Assembly: GCA_038259855.1 (NCBI GenBank)
Contig: JBBSOJ010000150.1
Location: 1-7,938 of the forward strand
Origin: JBPOFM01 sp038259855
GTDB taxonomy: Bacteria > Bacteroidota > Bacteroidia > Flavobacteriales > Flavobacteriaceae
DNA: 7,938 nt
Direction of reading: 5' to 3'
Shown here: piece after piece, positions 1 to 5,813 of the stretch
Position numbering within the stretch: the first letter of the stretch is position 1
How the letters are laid out: every line of letters starts with the position of its first letter
Translations under genes and position numbers: made by a program
Notes under the pieces: model-generated
The model's input: only the letters and a program-made list of their open reading frames with translations
What the model was told of the DNA's origin: nothing
Database searches by the model: none

Positions 1-693
1 AATGTGTTGCGTATCAAACCAGATGGTAGCGATGTTTTAAAAACGACGAAATATAATGATGCCACCAATTATCAATATACAAAAGCAGACGTTTCCATTT
101 TGGAAAATGCCAGCATCAAAGCAGATCTTGTCATATTGAGTTCTGGTATTCAATATGATCATAGAGCGCCTATAGAACGCGAATCCAGTGATAAGTTGAC
201 TGACTATTATAGAAATTATTGGAGCTATATCAATAATTTGAATGTGGATTCCTATGAGTTTAAGAATGATAAGGAATCGGTTGAGTTTTCTGAATCACTT
301 CAACTTAATAGTGCGTCGTATGCAACTGTAAACAATGGTCAGATCTTATTTTCGCCAAACGTGTTTAATAGAAACACCTATGTTCCCGATCGCTATAGAA
401 ACAGAACATTGCCTCTAGTGATTCCTCGGGGTTATATGGACAAGGACCATTATGTCATTACAATTCCAGAAGGCTATGTGATCGATGGTATGCTAGAAGA
501 CATTAAGTTAGAAAATAAATTCGGCTATTATAGCATCACCACAAAATTGGTGGATAACAAATTAGTATTTGACAAAGAGCTTCTTATAAAAAAGGGCACC
601 TATCCTAAAACTGATTATGAATTATATAGGCAATTTCGTAAAGACGTATCTAAATATGATACATCGATGGTTGTCTTAAAACCCCAACTATAG
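1..693 (+). CDS. C-terminal part of a DUF3857/DUF3858-type exported protein (5' end outside window)
   Basis: The reading frame is open from the first base and ends with TAG at 691-693, so this is the last ~230 residues of a longer protein; the GTG at position 4 is internal, not a start. No catalytic motif is visible. The last ~100 residues (dYxITIPEGYxIdgM, then FGyYsi, then a YRqFR stretch before the end) align by eye with the end of the next gene, which has IDVPEGYEVESMP, GGFKYLL and YLKEYFNQ at equivalent places. That C-terminal block corresponds to what is called DUF3858 in this family. The missing N-terminal part is expected to carry a signal peptide, DUF3857 and a transglutaminase-like domain. 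Only 3 nt separate its stop from the next ATG, so the two are almost certainly co-transcribed tandem paralogues. The function is unknown; a periplasmic or surface role is inferred from the neighbour's signal peptide. Confidence 0.8.
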   Translation, partial: NVLRIKPDGSDVLKTTKYNDATNYQYTKADVSILENASIKADLVILSSGIQYDHRAPIERESSDKLTDYYRNYWSYINNLNVDSYEFKNDKESVEFSESLQLNSASYATVNNGQILFSPNVFNRNTYVPDRYRNRTLPLVIPRGYMDKDHYVITIPEGYVIDGMLEDIKLENKFGYYSITTKLVDNKLVFDKELLIKKGTYPKTDYELYRQFRKDVSKYDTSMVVLKPQL

Positions 694-696
694 CTT

Positions 697-2640
697 ATGA
701 AAAAAATTACTTTTTTACTCACCTTTTTCTTCTTCACACATCTGGTAAGTTCGCAGGACTTCGAATTTGGAGAGGTCTCAATAGAAGAACTTGAAGAAAC
801 ATCACTTTCTTTTGATAAAACGGCACATGCGGCCATTTTATATAAAAATCAAAATACGTATTTAATTTCCAATATGAGTGGTGCGGAGCTGGTGACAGAA
901 GTGCATAAACGCATAAAAATTTACGATAAGGCAGGATTCGATTATGTAACAGAAGAGATCAGCCTATACAAATCGGGATCGTCCAAAGAAGATATCAGTA
1001 AACTAAAAGCCTATACCTATAATCTGGAGGATGGCAAGATTGTAAAAACAGCGTTGGATAAAGATCAGATTTTTGAAACGGAAGTGAATAAGAATTTTGA
1101 TGAGGTTAAATTTACGATGCCGAATGTTAGAGAAGGATCGGTCATTGAATTCCAATATAAGTTTCGCTCCCCATTCATTTGGAATATTGATGAATTCCGC
1201 TTTCAATATGATATTCCGATCAAACACTTGAGGGCAGAAATCAGAACACCGGAAGGTTTTAAGTTCAATCAAACGCAGAAAGGTTTTATTCGATTTTCAC
1301 ACGAACAATCTTTTAAAATGGACCATCGCTTGGGTATGAACGTGAACATTTATGAATATGTTCTTGACAATATTCCTGGACTAAAAGAAGAGAGTTATGT
1401 TGACAATATCAATAATTATAGATCAGGCGTGATGTTTGAGTTAGTGTCTATAAAATTGGATAATGGCACAAACAAAAGCTATGCCCAGTCTTGGAATGAT
1501 GTTGCCAAAACCATAGGAAATACCGATGACTATAAGAATGAATTGGATAAGACAAGAGCTTTCAATGACGAGTTAGATCAACTCTTGTTAGGTGTAACCG
1601 ACGATGTGCAGAAAATGAAACTTGTATTTTCCTATGTGAAACAAAATATACAATGGGATGGACGTGATGGTAAATATTTTGACAACGGTATTAAAAAAAC
1701 GATAAAGGAAAAGAAAGGGAATGCGGCCGATATTAATCTAACTTTGGTGGCTATGTTGCGATATGCGGGTCTTGAAGCGAACCCAGTGATTATAAGTACA
1801 AAAGATAACTCCATACCATTTTTCCCTACGGTTGATCGATTGAATTATGTTCTGGCGTATGTAAAAATGAATGAAGAACAATATTTCTTGGATGGTACGG
1901 ATGATTTTAGCGACATCAATACATTGCCAATTAGGGACTATAACTGGCAGGGAATTCTCGTTGACAGTAAAAATATGGTATGGAAAATCATCGATATCAA
2001 AGAGCCTGATGTCTCCCAAAACCTTTATAGCATTAACGCCACCTTGAATGAGGATGGAGCGCTTCAAGGAGTTTTGAAGGCTCGATACACAAAGCATGGC
2101 GCTTACCAATTCCGAAGAAATTTCGTTTCGAAAAACTTGGAATCTTATATTTCTGATCATGAAACCAAGCTAGAGGGCATTGAAATATCCAATTACGAAG
2201 CAAAAAACACCAATAATTATGAGGGGTATGTTACCGAGTCCTATGATTTCAACCATGAAAATTCATGTGATATCATCAATGGTAAAATATACATCAGACC
2301 GCTTTCGTTTTTAAGACTTCAGTCGAATCCATTTGTGGAAGATTCTAGAGAATACCCGATCGATTTCGGATATCCAACCAAGGAAACGTACAATATTATT
2401 ATTGATGTCCCTGAAGGATATGAAGTTGAGAGCATGCCAGACGCTGCTATTATTCAACTGCCAAATAATTTGGGAGGTTTTAAATATTTATTGGATTATC
2501 AAAACAGAAAGATTCACTTATCGATTAACTTTGAAATCGCAAAAGCGATGATTTCAGCAGATAATTTTGAATATTTGAAAGAATATTTCAATCAAATTGT
2601 CCTCAAAGAATCAGAGCAAATCGTTTTAAACAAAACCTAG
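697..2640 (+). CDS. Exported DUF3857 protein with degenerate transglutaminase-like domain
   Basis: This is a complete protein of 647 residues. Residues 1-19 form a signal peptide (two Lys, then a Phe/Leu-rich core, with likely cleavage V-S-S|Q), so it is exported to the periplasm or envelope; no lipobox Cys is present. Residues ~60-230 match DUF3857 (for example TEVHKRIKIYDKAG, MPNVREGSVIEFQYKF). Residues ~300-425 have the transglutaminase-core layout: a helix LVFSYVKQNIQW, then GNAADINLTLVAMLRYAGL at 341-359, an NYVLAYV strand at 383, and FLDGTDD at 397. The usual catalytic Cys (GxCxD) is Ala343 and the usual His is Asn383; only Asp399 remains, so peptidase or transglutaminase activity is unlikely. 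Residues ~540-647 form the DUF3858-like end. The start is supported by the signal peptide beginning exactly there. The gene sits 3 nt after its paralogue and 0 nt before the MazG gene. Biological role is unknown; such proteins are common in Bacteroidota. Confidence 0.88.
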   Translation: MKKITFLLTFFFFTHLVSSQDFEFGEVSIEELEETSLSFDKTAHAAILYKNQNTYLISNMSGAELVTEVHKRIKIYDKAGFDYVTEEISLYKSGSSKEDISKLKAYTYNLEDGKIVKTALDKDQIFETEVNKNFDEVKFTMPNVREGSVIEFQYKFRSPFIWNIDEFRFQYDIPIKHLRAEIRTPEGFKFNQTQKGFIRFSHEQSFKMDHRLGMNVNIYEYVLDNIPGLKEESYVDNINNYRSGVMFELVSIKLDNGTNKSYAQSWNDVAKTIGNTDDYKNELDKTRAFNDELDQLLLGVTDDVQKMKLVFSYVKQNIQWDGRDGKYFDNGIKKTIKEKKGNAADINLTLVAMLRYAGLEANPVIISTKDNSIPFFPTVDRLNYVLAYVKMNEEQYFLDGTDDFSDINTLPIRDYNWQGILVDSKNMVWKIIDIKEPDVSQNLYSINATLNEDGALQGVLKARYTKHGAYQFRRNFVSKNLESYISDHETKLEGIEISNYEAKNTNNYEGYVTESYDFNHENSCDIINGKIYIRPLSFLRLQSNPFVEDSREYPIDFGYPTKETYNIIIDVPEGYEVESMPDAAIIQLPNNLGGFKYLLDYQNRKIHLSINFEIAKAMISADNFEYLKEYFNQIVLKESEQIVLNKT

Positions 2641-2967
2641 ATGGATATTCAAAACTCACAAAAAGAAGTTGACATTTGGATCAAGGAACATGGCGTTCGC
2701 TACTTTAATGAATTAACCAATATGGCGCAGCTTACGGAAGAAGTAGGCGAAGTTGCTCGTATTATTGCCAGACGTTATGGGGAGCAAAGTGAGAAAGAAA
2801 GCGATAAGAATAAGGATTTAGGAGAAGAATTAGCTGATGTGGTTTTTGTAGTGCTTTGTTTAGCCAATCAAACTGGTATTGACCTGCAAGCCGCTTTCGA
2901 TAAAAAATTAGATTTAAAAACCAAACGCGACCACGACCGTCATCAATCCAATGAAAAATTGAAGTAA
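2641..2967 (+). CDS. MazG-type nucleotide pyrophosphohydrolase
   Basis: A 108-residue protein with a single all-alpha MazG-like domain. The metal-binding signature EExxE is at Glu33, Glu34 and Glu37 (LTEEVGEVARI), followed by ExxD at Glu63 and Asp66 (EELADVVFV); these acidic residues bind the Mg2+ used to hydrolyse (d)NTPs to the NMP and pyrophosphate. The length fits a single-domain family member rather than the ~260-residue double-domain E. coli MazG, so I give no symbol. The insert between motifs (GEQSEKESDKNKDLG) is charged and probably a loop. The protein is cytosolic, without a signal peptide. Its ATG follows the upstream TAG with no gap, which implies translational coupling to the DUF3857 gene, although a link between an exported protein and a cytosolic house-cleaning enzyme is not obvious. 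Substrate preference cannot be read from the sequence. Confidence 0.88.
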   Translation: MDIQNSQKEVDIWIKEHGVRYFNELTNMAQLTEEVGEVARIIARRYGEQSEKESDKNKDLGEELADVVFVVLCLANQTGIDLQAAFDKKLDLKTKRDHDRHQSNEKLK

Positions 2968-3025
2968 GCAAGATGTTTAGAATTTTCTATAACATTGGTA
3001 ATCCTTCCGATTCAAAACTTTAATT

Positions 3026-3051
3026 TTCATCATTCATCATTCATCATTCAT
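3026..3051 (+). repeat. Tandem heptamer repeat TTCATCA, 3.7 copies
   Basis: Three perfect copies of TTCATCA at 3026-3032, 3033-3039 and 3040-3046 are followed by a partial copy TTCAT at 3047-3051. The repeat lies in the 216-nt gap between the MazG gene and aroA, about 130 nt before the aroA ATG. It is outside coding sequence. Being 7 bp long, it could change copy number by slippage and alter the spacing of elements upstream of aroA, but nothing in this single sequence shows that it does. Confidence 0.85.
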
Positions 3052-3130
3052 TAACCAAGACGATCAACGTCTAGAAATTTCTTTAAATCTTTAGAACACT
3101 TTATGAAATTCCTTTATTAAATTCGCTGTT

Positions 3131-3165
3131 CGCTTAATTAGTGATTTATAAATCACGATTAATCG
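3131..3165. promoter_or_regulatory. Palindrome upstream of aroA (possible operator)
   Basis: GTGATTTA at 3141-3148 and TAAATCAC at 3149-3156 form a perfect 16-bp palindrome with no spacer. Flanking it, TTAAT at 3134-3138 pairs with ATTAA at 3158-3162, and after one mismatch CG at 3131-3132 pairs with CG at 3164-3165, so the imperfect inverted repeat spans about 35 bp. The core ends 27 nt and the whole repeat 18 nt before the aroA ATG. A spacerless palindrome is more typical of a binding site for a dimeric DNA-binding protein than of an RNA hairpin, though RNA folding near the start is also possible. No T-run follows, so it is not a terminator. The regulator is unknown. Confidence 0.45.
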
Positions 3166-3183
3166 CAAAACGAAAATCAAAAA

Positions 3184-4443
3184 ATGGATCTCATTCTTCA
3201 TAAGTCAAAAATCAAGGAACACCATTCAGAAATTACCATAACGGGATCTAAAAGTGAGTCTAACCGTTTGTTGCTCCTTCAAGCATTGTATCCTGAAATC
3301 ACGATCTTGAATGTTTCCAATTCCGACGACTCAAAAGTCATGCAAAAAGCGGTGACCATTCATGACGGCACCATCGATATCCATCATGCCGGCACAGCGA
3401 TGCGGTTTTTAACAGCCTACTTTGCCACCAAAGAGGGATCAAGCGTGATCTTAACAGGCTCCAATCGTATGAAGGAACGACCAATTAAGGTTTTGGTCGA
3501 CGCATTAAACGATTTGGGAGCAGATATTTCTTATTTGGAAACTGAAGGTTGTCCTCCTTTAAAAATTAATGGAAATAAACTAACCAACTATCAGACATCA
3601 CTAAAAGCAAACGTGAGCAGCCAATATATTTCGGCCTTACTTCTGGTTGCACCCAGGCTAAAGAAAGGTTTGGAATTGACGTTGGAAGGCGATATTACGT
3701 CTTTACCATATATTAAAATGACCTTGGAATTGCTCCGTCAAATAGGTGTAGAATCGACTTTTGTTGAAAACGTCGTCACAGTTGCGCCAAAAGAGGTCCT
3801 ATCGGAGCCAAAGACGCTCACCGTAGAATCCGACTGGTCATCAGCATCTTATTTCTATAGTATTGTGGCCTTAAGTCCAATCGGTACATCCATCACGTTG
3901 TCCAGTTATCGTAGCGATAGTTTACAAGGTGATTCAATTTTGGCTACTATTTATAAAAACTTTGGTGTAGAGAGTACGTTTCATGAAGCATCGGTAACGA
4001 TGAAAAAAGTTTCGGAATGCAAATCGCAGACTTTAAATTACGATTTGAAAAATGCTCCTGACATTGCCCAAACCATCGCAGTCACGTGCTTTGGTCTCGG
4101 AATCGGCTGTCATTTAACGGGCTTGCATACCCTTTTAATTAAAGAAACCGATCGTTTGTCAGCGCTCAAAATAGAATTGGAAAAATTGGGTGGCTGCGTC
4201 ACCATAACAGACAACTCGTTGCATTTAGTCGCTCACCAATTATTCGCTCAAAACGACCATTCTGCTACTTGGGAAGGACTAGAAGAGGTCATTTTTACTT
4301 ATAATGACCACAGAATGGCGATGGCTTTTGCTCCTTTAGCTTTAAAAAGGTCGTTGGTCATCCAAGACGCTATGGTGGTCACGAAATCATATCCCACGTT
4401 TTGGGATGACTTAAAAGCAATTGGTTTCGAAATAACTCAATAA
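3184..4443 (+). CDS. aroA: 3-phosphoshikimate 1-carboxyvinyltransferase (EPSP synthase)
   Basis: A cytosolic 419-residue enzyme that joins phosphoenolpyruvate to shikimate-3-phosphate, the penultimate step to chorismate. Its length is normal for the family. Active-site motifs by comparison with E. coli AroA: GSKSESNR at 21-28 (Lys23, Ser24, Arg28); AGTAMRF at 69-75; RMKERP at 95-100 (Arg99); SSQ at 145-147; DWSSASYF from 217; PDIAQT at 292-297 (Asp293); KETDR at 320-324; NDHRMAM at 374-380; and Lys401 near the end. Two deviations sit in the substrate loop: His68 where E. coli has Asn94 in NAGTAMRP, and Phe75 where it has Pro101; the Phe is, as I recall, usual in Bacteroidota. Gly70, equivalent to Gly96, is retained. 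The ATG at 3184 lies just before the conserved N-terminus. The gene stands apart from its neighbours, with gaps of 216 nt upstream and about 100 nt downstream, so it may have its own control (see the palindrome upstream). Confidence 0.96.
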   Translation: MDLILHKSKIKEHHSEITITGSKSESNRLLLLQALYPEITILNVSNSDDSKVMQKAVTIHDGTIDIHHAGTAMRFLTAYFATKEGSSVILTGSNRMKERPIKVLVDALNDLGADISYLETEGCPPLKINGNKLTNYQTSLKANVSSQYISALLLVAPRLKKGLELTLEGDITSLPYIKMTLELLRQIGVESTFVENVVTVAPKEVLSEPKTLTVESDWSSASYFYSIVALSPIGTSITLSSYRSDSLQGDSILATIYKNFGVESTFHEASVTMKKVSECKSQTLNYDLKNAPDIAQTIAVTCFGLGIGCHLTGLHTLLIKETDRLSALKIELEKLGGCVTITDNSLHLVAHQLFAQNDHSATWEGLEEVIFTYNDHRMAMAFAPLALKRSLVIQDAMVVTKSYPTFWDDLKAIGFEITQ

Positions 4444-4457
4444 TAATCTGCCATTTA

Positions 4458-4490
4458 CTTGACAACGCCTGTTTTGAGATTGTATATTTG
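4458..4490 (+). promoter_or_regulatory. Bacteroidota-type promoter for queA
   Basis: TATATTTG at 4483-4490 matches the -7 consensus TAnnTTTG exactly. CTTG at 4458-4461 matches three of four bases of the -33 box TTTG, with a 21-nt spacer, within the range known for this promoter class. Transcription would start about 4-7 nt after the box, near 4494-4497, giving a leader of roughly 50 nt before the queA ATG. It is the best promoter in the window. Confidence 0.65.
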
Positions 4491-4500
4491 CAACCTTGAA

Positions 4501-4530
4501 ATGAACACCCTTTTTGATTCTAATTTTTAA
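4501..4530 (+). CDS. Possible 9-codon leader ORF before queA
   Basis: ATG at 4501 opens a frame of nine sense codons (MNTLFDSNF) closed by TAA at 4528-4530, 15 nt before the queA ATG. It would begin within a few nucleotides of the predicted transcription start. Three of its nine codons are AAC, GAT and AAT, that is Asn and Asp codons read by tRNAs that carry queuosine, the product of QueA's pathway. Such codons are common in AT-rich genomes, so three may be chance. I list it as a possible leader peptide, not an established gene. Confidence 0.25.
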   Translation: MNTLFDSNF

Positions 4531-4545
4531 AAACACGACTTGCAT

Positions 4546-5595
4546 ATGAAATTATCACACTTCAACTTTAAACTACCAGAAGAATTGTTGGCAGAGCATC
4601 CTGCTGAAAATCGAGATGAATCTCGTTTGATGGTCTTAAACCGAAAAGACAAGACCATTGAGCATAAAATGTTTAAGGATTTGATTGATTATTTTGATGA
4701 AGGGGACGTAATGATTCTTAATAACACAAAAGTATTTCCGGCGCGTTTATACGGGAATAAAGAAAAAACAGGCGCAAGAATCGAAGTGTTTTTGTTACGT
4801 GAATTGAATGAAGAGCAGCGACTTTGGGACGTATTGGTTGATCCGGCCCGTAAAATCCGAATCGGTAATAAATTGTATTTTGGCGATGATGAGACCTTGG
4901 TCGCTGAAGTCATTGACAATACAACCTCTAGAGGGCGTACGTTGCGATTTTTATATGATGGTTCATACAAAGAATTCCGTAAGAAACTGAATGAATTAGG
5001 TGAAACACCACTTCCAAAATACATCAAACGGGACGTTGAGCCAGAAGATGAGGAGCGCTACCAAACTATTTTTGCCAAAAAGGAAGGTGCTGTGGCTGCG
5101 CCTACTGCAGGTCTGCACTTTTCAAAACATTTACTAAAACGTCTTGAGATCAAAGGGATCGATTTTGCTGAAGTAACGTTGCATGTTGGTTTAGGAACCT
5201 TTAATCCTGTGGAAGTTGAAGATTTATCCAAACATAAAATGGATAGTGAAGAAGCCTTCGTTGAGCAACATGCAGCCGATATCGTCAACAATGCCAAAAA
5301 ACATAAAAAACGCATCTGCGCAGTTGGGACGACTTCGATGAGAGCCATCGAAAGTTCCGTGTCTTCCAACGGAATGCTTAATGAATTTGCTGGCTGGACC
5401 AATAAATTTATCTTCCCACCTTATGATTTTAGTATCGCGAATTGCATGGTGACCAATTTCCATACTCCAAAATCAACATTGTTGATGATGGTATCTGCAT
5501 TTGCAGGTCATGATTTTATGAAAGAAGCTTACGAAGTGGCAGTCAAAGAAAAATACCGTTTTTACACCTATGGTGATGCCATGTTGATTATCTAA
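4546..5595 (+). CDS. queA: tRNA preQ1(34) S-adenosylmethionine ribosyltransferase-isomerase
   Basis: QueA transfers and isomerises the ribosyl group of S-adenosylmethionine onto preQ1 at tRNA position 34, forming epoxyqueuosine in tRNAs for Tyr, His, Asn and Asp. The protein is 349 residues, the usual length. Family motifs are seen in order: NNTKVFPARL at 59-68, PLPKYIKR at 155-162, YQTIFAKKEGAVAAPTAGLHF around 172-192, HVGLGTF at 213-219, HKMDSE at 230-235, AVGTTSMR at 259-266 and NFHTPKSTLLMM at 304-315. The ATG at 4546 is chosen over the in-frame TTG at 4540 because family members begin MKLSxFxFxLP. It has its own promoter upstream and a strong terminator 24 nt after its stop, so it is likely a single-gene transcript. 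It is cytosolic, and no residue loss is apparent. Confidence 0.96.
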   Translation: MKLSHFNFKLPEELLAEHPAENRDESRLMVLNRKDKTIEHKMFKDLIDYFDEGDVMILNNTKVFPARLYGNKEKTGARIEVFLLRELNEEQRLWDVLVDPARKIRIGNKLYFGDDETLVAEVIDNTTSRGRTLRFLYDGSYKEFRKKLNELGETPLPKYIKRDVEPEDEERYQTIFAKKEGAVAAPTAGLHFSKHLLKRLEIKGIDFAEVTLHVGLGTFNPVEVEDLSKHKMDSEEAFVEQHAADIVNNAKKHKKRICAVGTTSMRAIESSVSSNGMLNEFAGWTNKFIFPPYDFSIANCMVTNFHTPKSTLLMMVSAFAGHDFMKEAYEVAVKEKYRFYTYGDAMLII

Positions 5596-5618
5596 TGACC
5601 AACATTCATATAGTATTT

Positions 5619-5645
5619 AAGCCTTGATCCGTCAAGGCTTTTTTT
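5619..5645 (+). terminator. Intrinsic terminator of queA
   Basis: AAGCCTTGA at 5619-5627 pairs perfectly with TCAAGGCTT at 5632-5640 around a 4-nt loop (TCCG), giving a 9-bp stem that runs directly into seven Ts at 5639-5645. It starts 24 nt after the queA stop. On the minus strand the same hairpin is not followed by a good T-run, so it acts in the plus direction. Confidence 0.9.
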
Positions 5646-5647
5646 AT

Positions 5648-5730
5648 GGCATTACCACAAGGGTCGGGTTTTACACTGTATCTTTTACGACTGAAAATAG
5701 CCGTAAAAGGATGCCGTTGCAACCCCTAAT
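5648..5730 (-). ncRNA. Candidate structured RNA element between queA and rlmN
   Basis: Read on the minus strand, this region has a perfect 8-bp hairpin: CTTTTACG (5709-5702) with CGTAAAAG (5689-5682) around a 12-nt loop. Two further complementary pairs flank it: GGGTT (5725-5721) with AACCC (5670-5666), and GGCAT (5715-5711) with ATGCC (5652-5648). These two cross, so they would form a pseudoknot or alternative folds. The blocks AACGGCATCCTTTT, GATACAGTG and CCCGACCC resemble, from memory, a conserved intergenic motif seen repeatedly in flavobacterial genomes; it may be the flavo-1 class of structured RNA, which I could not check. No promoter is clear, and no intrinsic terminator follows on that strand. 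It could also be a dispersed repeat, or act in the rlmN direction. Confidence 0.42.
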
Positions 5731-5797
5731 GCAGATGGTGCTATGATTCGAAACCATAATCATAATTCAAAATATCGTAAATCGCAGATCCTTTCTG

Positions 5798-5805
5798 TAC
5801 TTTTG
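5798..5805 (+). promoter_or_regulatory. -7 promoter box of rlmN
   Basis: TACTTTTG matches TAnnTTTG exactly and ends 8 nt before the rlmN ATG. No TTTG-like -33 box is found at the expected distance upstream (about 5773-5778), so only half of the promoter is supported. If used, transcription would begin about 1-5 nt before the ATG, giving a very short leader. Confidence 0.5.
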
Positions 5806-5813
5806 CAAACGCA

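Noticed and set aside
2990..2997. TAACATTG as a -7 box for aroA
   Set aside because: It has one mismatch to TAnnTTTG and no -33 box at the right distance; it lies about 190 nt from the ATG.
3058..3082. Hairpin AGACG-loop-CGTCT followed by the palindrome AGAAATTTCT after the MazG gene, as a terminator
   Set aside because: The stem is only 5 bp and no T-run follows directly, so it does not meet the pattern of an intrinsic terminator.
4434..4478. CTCAA/TTGAG inverted pair around the aroA stop as a terminator
   Set aside because: The arms are 5 bp, far apart, and lack a T-run; the right arm lies within the queA promoter spacer.
5058..5463. Long open frames on the minus strand inside queA, and similar ones inside the DUF3857 gene, the MazG gene and rlmN
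   Set aside because: They are fully antisense to genes with clear family motifs and have no recognisable protein features of their own.
5689..5740. Minus-strand open stretch across the queA-rlmN gap (reads APSALGVATASFYGYFQS then stop) as a gene remnant
   Set aside because: It is short, has no start, and the self-complementary pairings explain the sequence better than coding does.
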